This document shows positions 1-8,592 of a stretch of DNA of 34,754 nucleotides, piece after piece. The DNA is from Candidatus Peregrinibacteria bacterium CG1_02_54_53. GTDB taxonomy: Bacteria; Patescibacteriota; Gracilibacteria; Peribacterales; Peribacteraceae. The first letter of the stretch is position 1. Each line of letters starts with the position of its first letter. The position numbers and the translations under genes were made by a program. The notes beneath the pieces were generated by a model. It was not told where the DNA came from. It did not search any database and saw only the letters and a list, made by a program, of their open reading frames with translations. The stretch lies in the NCBI GenBank assembly GCA_001872575.1, contig MNWP01000042.1, positions 1 through 34,754 of the forward strand, given 5' to 3'.

Positions 1-154
1 GCCATGAGTGAATTCTCTCCAGATTTCTTTCTTCTTCGACGGCGATTTCTGACGGAATTGTTTACCGCACTCCGTACATTTCCATAACTGCTTTCCATAT
101 CGAGATCCATTCTTCTTCACTGATCGTGAACTGCAATGAGAACATATTTTTCAT
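1..154 (-). pseudogene. N-terminal fragment of a zinc-ribbon transposase, frameshifted after its start codon
   Basis: Reading the minus strand from about 148 to 1 gives a peptide with two CxxC knuckles (CSHC and CTEC) followed by GKQFR. This is the usual N-terminal zinc ribbon of IS1/ISNCY-like transposases. The only ATG in position (154-152) is followed by five A residues that put it one base out of frame with this peptide. Removing one A would give MKICSHC. So either the copy is inactivated by a homopolymer insertion or the read has an indel. The rest of the gene lies left of the window, so the IS family cannot be assigned. Confidence 0.55.
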
Positions 155-259
155 GATGCATTGGGAAAAATCTGAGCATACTTTGGCTTCCAGAAAAGGA
201 AAGATGCTCATTTCAGCCTGCAAAATTGTCCACTAGCCCTAAAGATACTATGATCTGCT

Positions 260-541
260 ATGTGGCATGTCTACGTTCTGCAAAGTATCGATCACTCTTT
301 CCTTTATATTGGTTCGACAAACAATCTTGATAGACGCTTGAAAGAACACAATGAAGGACTCAATATGTCTACGGCTCCCTATAAGCCGTATATAGTGCGA
401 ACATCGATCTCTTTTCCTGATGAGAAGCACGCACGAATGCTTGAGAAGTACTTTAAAACAGGCTCAGGAAGAACTATATTAAAGAAACGAATTTTAAACG
501 ACGAAGACCTCGCTGAGCACAAAGTGCAAAGCGAGGCGTAG
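260..541 (+). CDS. GIY-YIG domain endonuclease-like protein (UPF0213 type)
   Basis: 93 aa. It begins MWHVYVLQS, the GIY-YIG core motif in its common small-protein form (first half xVYVLxS, then YIGSTNNL), followed by the basic RRLKEHN stretch and a central EKYFKTGSGR segment. This matches stand-alone single-domain GIY-YIG proteins of about 80-100 aa, which are frequent in CPR and environmental bacteria. Family members are predicted DNA nucleases, but most have no assigned biological role. It sits between the transposase fragment and the membrane-protein cluster with no operon partner. The next gene starts 178 bases away, and I see nothing clear in that gap. Confidence 0.85.
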   Translation: MWHVYVLQSIDHSFLYIGSTNNLDRRLKEHNEGLNMSTAPYKPYIVRTSISFPDEKHARMLEKYFKTGSGRTILKKRILNDEDLAEHKVQSEA

Positions 542-709
542 TCGTTCCTTCCTCCCCAGCCATAATCTGAATGCCGAGTGCCTTGCAAAGTGATGTCCGA
601 CAGTTTTCTTGTTGCGGTGCATTCGGGTGCTCGCTTCATTGCAGGCCGGCAGAGGATGCTTTTGCGCATAGGTAACATATCGAGTTTTCCACCTGTAAAT
701 GATACGCAG

Positions 710-714
710 GGAGG
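710..714 (+). promoter_or_regulatory. Shine-Dalgarno GGAGG choosing the start of the 7TM protein
   Basis: GGAGG ends five bases before the ATG at 720. This favours that ATG over the in-frame ATG at 699 and directly precedes the signal-peptide-like sequence. A TATAAT string at 716-721 overlaps the ATG and is probably coincidental. Confidence 0.6.
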
Positions 715-719
715 GTATA

Positions 720-2234
720 ATGGCGTCCATGCGTCGTGGGTTTTTTGCACTCCTGATCCCTTTACTCCTCGCAATTCCGGCCTTCGCCGCAGAAGGCGAT
801 CTTCCGGAACGAACGGAGCCGGTTGCCATCATCTCCGGTCCGTCGGATATTGCTGTGGGACGCACGCTCGTTCTCGATGCGTCGGTCAGTAACGGCCTTG
901 GAGAGAATACGACCTATCGCTGGTATCGTGATGCTTTGGCGGCACCGATCAGCCGATCTGTTGAGGCCGTCTATACCCCCGAGCGCTCGGGCAAGGTCGT
1001 ATTCCGATTGGTAATCGTCACCACCATCGATGGAAAAGAAATCGAGATCACCGCGGAAAAATCCGTAACGGTCTATCGCCGGAAAATCGTTCTCATTGCC
1101 GACAGTTCCGTCTCTCGAGAAAAACTTAAAATCCACTCCCAGATTGCCGCCTCATCCGGAGTATTTTTGCAAATCGTTCAGCCTCAGGCCTCTATTCCGC
1201 TCGACAGTGAACAGGCGCTTGTGGCGGCGATTACCGATCTTGGTGACGGAATCGTCGGAGCAGAATCCACGATTCTGTGGGCCGACGGTCTTACGGGCGT
1301 ACAGGCGCTGAGCACGGCCACCGAAAACGCACCGAATCGTCGTTCTGCAATCGGTAATCAGACGATCATTCTTATTACGAAAAGCAGCATTCATCGATTG
1401 GCACGAACCCTGCGTGGCTACTTTACATTACTGCGTCCGCAAAAAATCATCGTCACCCGCCCCGAGGCCATCAATCCGCTTGCCGCTGCGCTGGATCTGG
1501 AAAGCGGCCTCAGAGAACTGCAGCAACGCGATATTGATCTTGCGATTGTCGATGCCACTACCACAGCCATCCGCCCGTGGAATCTGCTGTCCTGGTTCGT
1601 GAATGCGATGTTGATGCGGGGAGTGCCCAGTCAGACGATCACCCTCCTGCTCATGTTGCCCGTTATTGCAACGATTCTTGCATTCTTCAAGCAGGTCATC
1701 GGCTTAACGACGTTCGGTCTCTACACGCCATCCATTGTCGCTCTGAGCTTTTTGGCTCTCGGCTGGAAGATCGGATTGGTATTTCTCATTGCCATTCTCG
1801 TTGCCGGATACACGACAAGAAGTATCATGCGACGTTGGCGGCTCCTCTACATCCCGAAGGTTGCCATCATCATCACCGTCGTCAGTATTACCTTGCTCAT
1901 TCTCGTAGGGCTGGCCTCGGATGTGGGTATCACGTTTGCCCGTGATACGATTTTCGTTCTTCTGATCATGTCGACTCTTTCGGAGAATTTCCTGAATGCA
2001 AAATCAGAAGCGGGATGGAAGGGGGCGGTTATCGGCATTGGAGAGACCATTCTCGCTTCATTACTCTGTGTGGCGATCATGCAATGGTCCACGTTGTTAT
2101 CGTTGATTCTTGCGTATCCGGAACTGATCTTCTTCACGATCGCGATCAATGTTGCCCTTGGTCGATGGACAGGTCTGCGACTCATTGAGTATGTCCGTTT
2201 TCGGGAAGTGTTTCGACATATGCAGGAAGAGTGA
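720..2234 (+). CDS. PKD-like domain + seven-transmembrane protein of the 7TM/inactive-transglutaminase family
   Basis: 504 aa from the ATG at 720. An N-terminal Sec signal (FFALLIPLLLAIPAFA) is followed by an Ig/PKD-like beta domain (about residues 30-115) with YRWYRD and ERSGKVVFRL signatures. Next is an alpha/beta domain of unknown type (about 115-295), and then about seven hydrophobic helices. The helix block containing FGLYTPSIVALSFLALGW and the basic loop RSIMRRWRLLYIPK resembles the 7TM domain usually fused to a non-catalytic transglutaminase in proteobacteria. Here I see no transglutaminase fold; the PKD and alpha/beta domains take its place. In those bacteria the gene commonly neighbours a RimK-related ligase, and here the next gene is exactly that, 71 bases downstream. 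It is probably a sensor or carrier at the membrane for the ligase product; that role is inference. Confidence 0.75.
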   Translation: MASMRRGFFALLIPLLLAIPAFAAEGDLPERTEPVAIISGPSDIAVGRTLVLDASVSNGLGENTTYRWYRDALAAPISRSVEAVYTPERSGKVVFRLVIVTTIDGKEIEITAEKSVTVYRRKIVLIADSSVSREKLKIHSQIAASSGVFLQIVQPQASIPLDSEQALVAAITDLGDGIVGAESTILWADGLTGVQALSTATENAPNRRSAIGNQTIILITKSSIHRLARTLRGYFTLLRPQKIIVTRPEAINPLAAALDLESGLRELQQRDIDLAIVDATTTAIRPWNLLSWFVNAMLMRGVPSQTITLLLMLPVIATILAFFKQVIGLTTFGLYTPSIVALSFLALGWKIGLVFLIAILVAGYTTRSIMRRWRLLYIPKVAIIITVVSITLLILVGLASDVGITFARDTIFVLLIMSTLSENFLNAKSEAGWKGAVIGIGETILASLLCVAIMQWSTLLSLILAYPELIFFTIAINVALGRWTGLRLIEYVRFREVFRHMQEE

Positions 2235-2305
2235 TGCTCAAGATTGTTCCCAGCTCTGCAATGTTACTCGGCGAAATGAATCAGGTTGTACTCTGATCAT
2301 GCACT

Positions 2306-4666
2306 ATGCTTCTCCCCTTGTCAGACCACGGCATTCTCGGACTCAATGCGCGTAGTTTGCTCTATATTAAGCCGTTTAATCCGAAGAAGGCGATGGCGTT
2401 TGCCGATGACAAGATGCGGACGAAGATGTTTCTGGGCTCACGGGGCATTCCTGTGGCGAGAGTTTTTGCACGCATTGAAAATCGACGGCAGTTACGTTCC
2501 TTTAACTTCGACAGCCTTCCCGATGAGTGCGTTCTCAAGCCGAACGAAGGATACGGCGGCGACGGCATTCTTGTGCTGCGAGGCAGACGGGGAAAAATCT
2601 TTTTAGAGAACGGGAAAATTCCCGTTTCTGAGCGCGATCTTCGTGATCACATTGAAGATATTCTTGATGGAAAGTATTCCGTATCCGGAGTGCGAGATAT
2701 TGCGTTCTTTGAGCAAATTCTCACTCCCGATAAGTGCTTTGCCCGTTTTCGTCCCGTAGGCCTGCCGGACATTCGTGTCATTACATTCAATCTTGTTCCG
2801 GTCATGGCGATGCTGCGCATTCCGACGGCTGAGAGCAGAGGCAAGGCAAACGTGCACTTAGGGGGTATCGGTATTGGTCTTGATATTGATAAAGGCACCA
2901 CGACACACGCAGCTCAATACAACCATATTATCCACAACCTTCCGCACGGGGTGCCGTCAGCCGGAATAGAGATTCCTTTTTGGGACGATATTCTCTTGAT
3001 CTGCTCTCGCATCCAGCAGCTCACGAATATTGGATACCTCGCCGTTGACATCACCATTGATGCCGACCTGGGCCCCACGCTTCTTGAGGTGAATGCCCGT
3101 GCAGGATTGATGGTTCAGGTTGCCAACCTTGCTCCGTTGCGCAGCCGACTTGAACGTGTGGCCGGTCTTAAAGTCAGCTCTCCCGAAAAAGGCGTTCGTA
3201 TCGGCAAAGAGTTGTTCGGCTTAAAGACCTCACGCATTGCTCCTGAGAAAAATCTCGTCACTTTGGGCACACGTGAAACAATTGAAATCGCCGGTGAAGG
3301 CAATACCGTTGAAATCGCCGTTCGCATCGATCCCGAACGCGAAAGGACCACTTTTCACCCTGAACTTATTGTTGAATTGCTTCGTCAGGAAGCCATCGAA
3401 AGTGCCGGAAATGATCGATATCGCGTGAAGTTTCTCTTGGGAGGAAAAAAAGTGCAGACCGCAGTGGATGTTGACACATTGCTCGGGCCGGAACGCGCGG
3501 TAATCGGACGGAGAGACTTGACTGGATTTTTGATCGATCCTCTTCGCACAAGAGCGGCTCAGAGCAAGTTATGCATCCGCCAGGATTTGCACGCCGTTGA
3601 TCGGCTACTCGCGAAGATCGATTCGACATTACCGGTTCTTCGTCTGGTCAAGCCGGTCAATCTGGAAGAGGAACGCTCACGAGCCGAGGCCGATCCTCTG
3701 TACCAACCACTTTTTCAGTATGCACCTCTACCTGATGATCTTGAAGATTTGCAAATGTCTCTTTCGACTGTCATTCAGGACTCATCTGATCTTGGGCAAT
3801 TGCTTGAAAAAAAGCGCAAAGAGCTGCTTCTGCGTCTGACAATGCTCGATGCCAGAGGAAAGGACGCAAAACAATTTACCGATGCCTCCCTTTCCTTGTT
3901 TGGCGAGATACGAGAGTCGGATGTGCAGGAGGCAATGGCGAATTTTCTTCCTCGACCGTCTAAGCCTCCAAAGGCTGATGAATCTGCTTTGAGCGCCGCA
4001 CAGGCGCAACAGCTGTTACAGGATGCCATTGATCATTATGGGTTGCACGATTGGCATTGTGTTCTTCGCGATTCGATCGTGGCCGATTGCACAGTAGGAG
4101 GTCGGACAATTGCTCTCCGTAGCCGGGCAAAATTTACGAAGTCTCATGTGGATGCTCTCATTGCCCATGAAATTGAGACGCATGCGATTACAGCCGAGAA
4201 CGGAACGCATCAGTCGTGGCACCTGCTTCGAAAAGGCACGGCGAACTATCTTACAACTCAGGAAGGACTTGCCATCTGGAATCAAAACCGCGTACTGCCC
4301 GCATGGCATATCAAGCGGTATCGACCTGCCCAATCCCTGCTTGCAGTCTCCTACGCGCAAACGCACAGCTTCAAAGATACGCGTCTTTACCTCGAAGAGA
4401 AGTTGGGATATCCGGTGCTCAAAGCGCTGAACAAGGCTATTGATGTCAAACGAGGTATCTCAGATACGTCGCAACCCGGAGCTTTTATTAAGGGTGCGGT
4501 ATATTTTCTTGGCCATCGCGCCATTGAGAGCTTTGTGAAGAACGATGGCGATCTTAAGCGACTCTATTGGGGAAAAGTGAGTATTGAAGATTTGTCGTTC
4601 ATTGAACGGATTCCCGACTTGCGACCACCCTTGCTGTTACCCGATTGGCTGAGAAGGGCTTCATAA
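2306..4666 (+). CDS. Fusion: RimK-related ATP-grasp ligase + degenerate RimB-like protease + DUF1704 (QEGLA) metallopeptidase
   Basis: 786 aa with three parts. Residues 1-290 are an ATP-grasp of the alpha-L-glutamate-ligase-homolog type: LGLNARSLLYI and FNPKKAMAFADDKMRTK at the N-terminus, CVLKPNEGYGGDGI for nucleotide binding, and LLEVNARAGL for the metal/ATP site. Residues about 318-412 resemble the RimB/ATP-dependent zinc (aspartyl-fold) protease family (start VTLGTRETIEI, end VIGRRDLTGFLIDP), but the catalytic DTGA is replaced by IDPER, so it is probably inactive. Residues about 480-786 are a DUF1704 domain with the HExxxH metal motif HEIETH (621-626) and TQEGLA (651-656). This family includes the eukaryotic tubulin tyrosine carboxypeptidase MATCAP. 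Ligase and peptidase in one chain suggest adding and removing an amino acid on a peptide or protein; the substrate is unknown. No clear Shine-Dalgarno precedes the ATG. Confidence 0.8.
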   Translation: MLLPLSDHGILGLNARSLLYIKPFNPKKAMAFADDKMRTKMFLGSRGIPVARVFARIENRRQLRSFNFDSLPDECVLKPNEGYGGDGILVLRGRRGKIFLENGKIPVSERDLRDHIEDILDGKYSVSGVRDIAFFEQILTPDKCFARFRPVGLPDIRVITFNLVPVMAMLRIPTAESRGKANVHLGGIGIGLDIDKGTTTHAAQYNHIIHNLPHGVPSAGIEIPFWDDILLICSRIQQLTNIGYLAVDITIDADLGPTLLEVNARAGLMVQVANLAPLRSRLERVAGLKVSSPEKGVRIGKELFGLKTSRIAPEKNLVTLGTRETIEIAGEGNTVEIAVRIDPERERTTFHPELIVELLRQEAIESAGNDRYRVKFLLGGKKVQTAVDVDTLLGPERAVIGRRDLTGFLIDPLRTRAAQSKLCIRQDLHAVDRLLAKIDSTLPVLRLVKPVNLEEERSRAEADPLYQPLFQYAPLPDDLEDLQMSLSTVIQDSSDLGQLLEKKRKELLLRLTMLDARGKDAKQFTDASLSLFGEIRESDVQEAMANFLPRPSKPPKADESALSAAQAQQLLQDAIDHYGLHDWHCVLRDSIVADCTVGGRTIALRSRAKFTKSHVDALIAHEIETHAITAENGTHQSWHLLRKGTANYLTTQEGLAIWNQNRVLPAWHIKRYRPAQSLLAVSYAQTHSFKDTRLYLEEKLGYPVLKALNKAIDVKRGISDTSQPGAFIKGAVYFLGHRAIESFVKNDGDLKRLYWGKVSIEDLSFIERIPDLRPPLLLPDWLRRAS

Positions 4667-4707
4667 ATATGTTGAGCTCGCTTGAAACCTACAAGCCCGG
4701 TTAAAGT

Positions 4708-5499
4708 TCACTCCGGACAGAACTGCTGTAGAAAAGCTTTAACGAGCTCTTCAAACAGGTGGTGAAATTCTTCAATTCTATTGGGGATGGGCTGCAGAGT
4801 ATCCAGATTGGCATAGAGACTTTCATTAATTTCAATCTGCATTCCGGGAACGAGAAAAGGCGGCATGCGACGACGGTGACAGTGGTGACCGAGAACGTAT
4901 TTTCCTGCATAGGGAAAATTGACGGAAACCGAATATCCGCGGTCTTGAAAGAAGTTTCGTGCAAAAATCGTGTGTTCCCTCGTGCACGTCGAGTAGTTCA
5001 CGTTGCCGATATTGATATCCGGCCGCAGCATCCCGCTGTCCGCTTTCAATTTCGGCCCTACGGGAAGATAGGAATGACAATCGAAGAGAAACTGTACATG
5101 GGGAATGATGGCGTCGATTTTACTGTGATAGGGGTCGTGATAGGTACGGATCATCTTTCCGGCAATTGCGCTGGAAGGATTGCGCTTGTATACCTTTTTG
5201 CCGTCCCATGTCGTGTGTACGATAACGCCTTCGGCTGCTTCTTTATACTCACTCGAAATATCATCGGGGGCACGATTGACATCAACGATGACCCGCGAAA
5301 CGTCGCTGACGACGGTGTGCACGTCGTCAATAGTGAATATTTCTTCCGTGAAGAGATCTGTGTAGTAGAGGAGCTCTTTTGGAGTGAGAGCAACATCATC
5401 CTTCACTTCATCCGGAACCTTTGACCCCGCATGGGGGATAGAGACGAGAACGGGACGAGGAGCGGTGGTGGACGGAGCAGCATCAGGAACAGATGACAT
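4708..5499 (-). CDS. N-formylglutamate amidohydrolase family protein (copy 1)
   Basis: 263 aa from the ATG at 5499; a longer start at 5604 would overlap the upstream channel gene by 120 bases. The family motifs are all visible: VSIPHAG near the N-terminus, VIVDVNRAPDD, FDCHSYLP (metal-binding His), and GMQIEINESLY near the C-terminus. The family (HutG2-like) hydrolyses amide bonds of N-acylated glutamate or aspartate using zinc. No histidine-degradation genes are nearby. The association with an ATP-grasp/DUF1704 protein and a glutamate-cysteine ligase relative suggests it acts on a glutamyl amide made by this cluster. It overlaps the end of the MscS-like gene by 17 bases, so the two are probably co-transcribed. 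Its 3' end converges on the ligase fusion. Confidence 0.85.
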   Translation of the reverse strand: MSSVPDAAPSTTAPRPVLVSIPHAGSKVPDEVKDDVALTPKELLYYTDLFTEEIFTIDDVHTVVSDVSRVIVDVNRAPDDISSEYKEAAEGVIVHTTWDGKKVYKRNPSSAIAGKMIRTYHDPYHSKIDAIIPHVQFLFDCHSYLPVGPKLKADSGMLRPDINIGNVNYSTCTREHTIFARNFFQDRGYSVSVNFPYAGKYVLGHHCHRRRMPPFLVPGMQIEINESLYANLDTLQPIPNRIEEFHHLFEELVKAFLQQFCPE

Positions 5500-6319
5500 A
5501 GGAATGCCGGAAGAAGTGTGATGCAGAGAGAACAGTTCGTTTTCCGTCGTGTTCCAGCACAACAGAGGTCGCGGTGAATTCGCGAACAACTCCTCGCTTT
5601 TCATCTATCTCGACAGTGGTTCCGATGCCGAAGGTCCCTTTGAGTTGGCGGCACAGAAAGAAGTTTTCGAGGAATGGCCGTGCGCCGATAATGCATCCAA
5701 GGCCCATGAGCCCAATGAGCACCGCCACCATGATGGACAGGTTCGTCGCGAGAAAAGAGAGATCCAATCCCAGTTGCCCCAAGGCGAAGAGGGAAACCAG
5801 AACAAAAATGATCCAGTGTACGATGTTTCCAAGGGTGTTTTCGTGTCCTGTTCCCACGCGTTGAATCACTTGCACGGTGGTCGCATGCAGAAATCTGGCA
5901 CCTAATCCGCCAATGATAAGAATGATAAATGCGGTGACGAGATTGGGCAAATAGCCGGCAATGGTGCTGAAGAATGTCGATAACCAGATCAAGCCGATGA
6001 CATCGGATGATAACTTGAGCGTGTAAACACCAATGAAGGCTGCAAGAAGCAGGGCGAGAATTTCCACCGGGTTGCGATGCATTCCCAGCATACGAAGCAA
6101 ATCGTGCAACGGCGTTTTTGCAATGAGTTTGTCAATCGCAAAGAAGCGCATCACGCGCACGCAGATGGCGTACACGAGTACGGCAATTATCCATCCGACA
6201 ACCAGTACTGCTATTGCCAGCAGCGCCTGAGACAAGTTGATCGAGGTGTCGCCGAAAATCTGCTGCATGGAGTTCGTGACCAAAGGTCGAACGTACTCCT
6301 GGATTTCATGGAGTGTCAT
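5483..6319 (-). CDS. MscS-like mechanosensitive channel / conserved-TM-helix membrane protein
   Basis: 278 aa with about five hydrophobic helices. Residues about 30-150 contain three to four TM segments, including LVTAFIILIIGGLGARFL, typical of the CmpX/conserved TM helix group. The pore-like helix (LSIMVAVLIGLMGLGCIIGARPFLENFF) is followed by a small beta domain (GIGTTVEIDEKRGVVREF and TSVVLEHDGKRTVL) like the MscS beta domain. It is short compared with full MscS and ends just after the beta domain, lacking the cytoplasmic alpha/beta cage. It lies between two N-formylglutamate amidohydrolase genes on the same strand, so it may release or admit a small metabolite handled by them; that is inference. 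The 3' end overlaps the downstream hydrolase gene by 17 bases. Confidence 0.8.
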   Translation of the reverse strand: MTLHEIQEYVRPLVTNSMQQIFGDTSINLSQALLAIAVLVVGWIIAVLVYAICVRVMRFFAIDKLIAKTPLHDLLRMLGMHRNPVEILALLLAAFIGVYTLKLSSDVIGLIWLSTFFSTIAGYLPNLVTAFIILIIGGLGARFLHATTVQVIQRVGTGHENTLGNIVHWIIFVLVSLFALGQLGLDLSFLATNLSIMVAVLIGLMGLGCIIGARPFLENFFLCRQLKGTFGIGTTVEIDEKRGVVREFTATSVVLEHDGKRTVLSASHFFRHSYVICS

Positions 6320-6399
6320 GGAACGCAGTATATACCGTTTTTTTCTTCAATGGCAGATTGTGAAATACCCGTTATCCTTGTCCATCCTCGGCATTGCCC

Positions 6400-7170
6400 T
6401 TAAGACAGATCCGTGACGTGTTTGACGATGTGCAAATTGCTCCATGAGCAGAAGGCATCAAGCAATTCGTCGATCTGGCGATGGAGGGTGAGGATTGTAT
6501 CCTCTTTGGCTTCCAGAGATTGCTCGTCTAAATACAATGAGCGTTTGATCTCGATCTGTATGCCGGGAATTCGAAAGCGATTGGCATACGATCCGATAAT
6601 GTATCGTCCCGCAAAGGGGTTGTTCACGGCAACTCGGTATCCGCACTGTTCGAAATACGTGCGAAAGAACTTCGTGGTTTCTGCGGAGCATGCGGAATAC
6701 TCCCGATTTCCTAAAACGATATCCGCCCGAGAAATACCCGGTGACCGGCTGGAAGGGGCCCCCGATGACCACATCGAATGTCCATCGATAAGGAATGATG
6801 CGCCATTCAATTGCCGATGGAGCTTGTCATGAAAAGGCTTATGAAAACGCTTCACCCACTCTTCCATCGTGGCGAGATCAGGATCGTTCTCAAATGTATC
6901 TAATCCGTGCGATTGGCTGAGCATGACGACTCCTTGTGCACGCATGTGTCCTTCGGTATAGATTTCGTCCGGGGCGCGGTTCGGATCGGAAATGACTCGT
7001 GAAAATTCCGCCAGCACCACCCGAGCTTCGGGAACGGCATAGATGCGATCCGTGAAGAGATCGGGCTCATGCAGCAGCGTCTCATCGCTGAGGGGGATCA
7101 TGCTCCGTATTGCAGGGGGAATGAATGTGCCTGCATGAGGGATGGAAATGACAATTTCATTGCGTTGCAT
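6400..7170 (-). CDS. N-formylglutamate amidohydrolase family protein (copy 2)
   Basis: 256 aa. Motifs in order: VISIPHAGTF, VISDPNRAPDEI, FLIDGHSMW, and GIQIEIKRSLYLDE. They match copy 1 in order and spacing, but the two proteins are clearly diverged paralogues, and copy 2 has a longer variable C-terminus. The catalytic and metal-binding histidines and acids appear intact. It is first in a minus-strand run with the MscS-like gene (81 bases downstream) and copy 1. Its start is only 34 bases from the divergently read glutamate-cysteine-ligase-like gene, so the two probably share a control region. Keeping two copies suggests different acyl-glutamate substrates or a heteromer. Confidence 0.85.
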   Translation of the reverse strand: MQRNEIVISIPHAGTFIPPAIRSMIPLSDETLLHEPDLFTDRIYAVPEARVVLAEFSRVISDPNRAPDEIYTEGHMRAQGVVMLSQSHGLDTFENDPDLATMEEWVKRFHKPFHDKLHRQLNGASFLIDGHSMWSSGAPSSRSPGISRADIVLGNREYSACSAETTKFFRTYFEQCGYRVAVNNPFAGRYIIGSYANRFRIPGIQIEIKRSLYLDEQSLEAKEDTILTLHRQIDELLDAFCSWSNLHIVKHVTDLS

Positions 7171-7204
7171 TGGTGCAATTCTAGCAGAGTGTTACTCTAT
7201 CGAT

Positions 7205-8554
7205 ATGGTTGCCCCTGACTCTGTCACGATTCGCTCTCTCGATGAAATCGTTCAATATTACCGTTCCATCAATCCCGCCCGTAATCTGTTCGTCGGTATT
7301 GAGTGGGAGCGTTCCGGCGTTTTCGCAAAAACGCTTGAACCCGTACAGTACGCAGGTCCGCAAGGATACAACGCCGTATTACATAAGCTTGTCGATGAAG
7401 TCGGCTGGGAAATTGTGCAACATGAAGGAGAGGATATCTACGAGCTTCAGCGCGGTCAGACACGCATTACCATTGAGGGAGATGGCAGACTGGAGCTTGC
7501 GGGTTCTCCGCAGGAGATCGTGCACGACCTTGCCCGCGAGTTTCGCATTCACAGTCATGAGGTTGAAGAAATAGGAAAGGCACTGGGCATTACGTGGATG
7601 CCGATGGGTTTGCAGCCTCTGCATTCCAATGAACAGATTTCTTTGGTCGGCAAAGCGCGCTACTCAATTTTTAAGGATGTCGGCGACCCCGATCTCATGG
7701 CGACAATGACCCGACGCACGAACGGACTTACGGCCAATCTCAGTTTCACCAATGAAGAGAATGCCATTAAAAAGGCCCAGACGGCGTTTCGCGTTCTTCC
7801 TATCGTGAGTGCGATGTTTGCCTGCAGCCCGTTTGATCAGGGCGCACTGACCTCCAATTTGGATCTGCGTCGCAAGGTGATTCAGAATCATTGTCCCGAG
7901 CGCACAGGCATTCCCCCAAACATACTGGATGATGGTTTCTGCCTGAAGGATTGGTTGAAATACTATGCCGACCTCCCGGTGATTTTGGTATCGGAGAACA
8001 GCAAGCAGGTGCGTCCTGACGGGGATTTTTCGTTCCAGCAGTGGATGGAAAACGGCTATCGTGATCGCTTTCCGACATTAAAAGATTTTGATCAGCACAT
8101 CAAAACAACGTGGTCAGATATGAGATTGCGTCCTGCGTATCTTGAGTATCGCGTTGCAGACAGCGTTCCGTTCCGTTCCGTCCTCGCGCTGCCTGCCCTG
8201 ATGAAGGGGCTGCTGTTCGACTCTGACAGCTGGAGGACAGTGGCGGAACTGACAGAGGATTGGACGTATGAGGAGATCATCGATATGGACAGACGATCCT
8301 GGACAGGGGGCCTGTCGACGGATGTGCGAGGGGTGAGTTTACGCATGTACGCTCAAGAAGCGCTTCTGCTCGCCAATGAGAAGCTTCGAGGTTTCAGCAG
8401 AATGAATGCGGAGAATGCAGATGAGCGCATTTACCTTCAGCCGCTCAAGGAGCAGATATTCATAAAGGAAGAGAGTTTTGCAGAAGAATTGAGTCGTCTG
8501 TTTACGACGGAATGGAACGGCAATATTCGTAATCTCCTTTCGTGGTGCGCCTGA
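7205..8554 (+). CDS. Glutamate-cysteine ligase, plant/alphaproteobacterial (GCS2-related) type
   Basis: 449 aa from the ATG at 7205. An in-frame ATG at 7142 lies inside the divergent neighbour and is unlikely. Signatures: VGIEWERSG (glutamate/metal site), RITIEGDGRLELAGSP (the ExSG-like segment of the ligase fold), EEIGKALGITWMPMGLQP, and NGLTANLSFTNEENA. The length fits the plant-type gamma-glutamylcysteine synthetases (about 450 aa). The family joins glutamate to an amine using ATP. No gshB is present in the window, so glutathione synthesis cannot be concluded. With a RimK-like ligase and amidohydrolases beside it, the enzyme may start a gamma-glutamyl peptide specific to this cluster. Confidence 0.85.
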   Translation: MVAPDSVTIRSLDEIVQYYRSINPARNLFVGIEWERSGVFAKTLEPVQYAGPQGYNAVLHKLVDEVGWEIVQHEGEDIYELQRGQTRITIEGDGRLELAGSPQEIVHDLAREFRIHSHEVEEIGKALGITWMPMGLQPLHSNEQISLVGKARYSIFKDVGDPDLMATMTRRTNGLTANLSFTNEENAIKKAQTAFRVLPIVSAMFACSPFDQGALTSNLDLRRKVIQNHCPERTGIPPNILDDGFCLKDWLKYYADLPVILVSENSKQVRPDGDFSFQQWMENGYRDRFPTLKDFDQHIKTTWSDMRLRPAYLEYRVADSVPFRSVLALPALMKGLLFDSDSWRTVAELTEDWTYEEIIDMDRRSWTGGLSTDVRGVSLRMYAQEALLLANEKLRGFSRMNAENADERIYLQPLKEQIFIKEESFAEELSRLFTTEWNGNIRNLLSWCA

Positions 8555-8592
8555 AAACGCCGATTCTCTCTGAATGACAGGCTCAGGGATGA

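Noticed and set aside
716-721. TATAAT as a promoter -10 for the 7TM gene
   Set aside because: It overlaps the preferred ATG at 720 and has no -35 box at the right distance.
7142-7204. Upstream start of the glutamate-cysteine ligase gene
   Set aside because: It would overlap the divergent amidohydrolase coding start and adds residues that do not fit the family.
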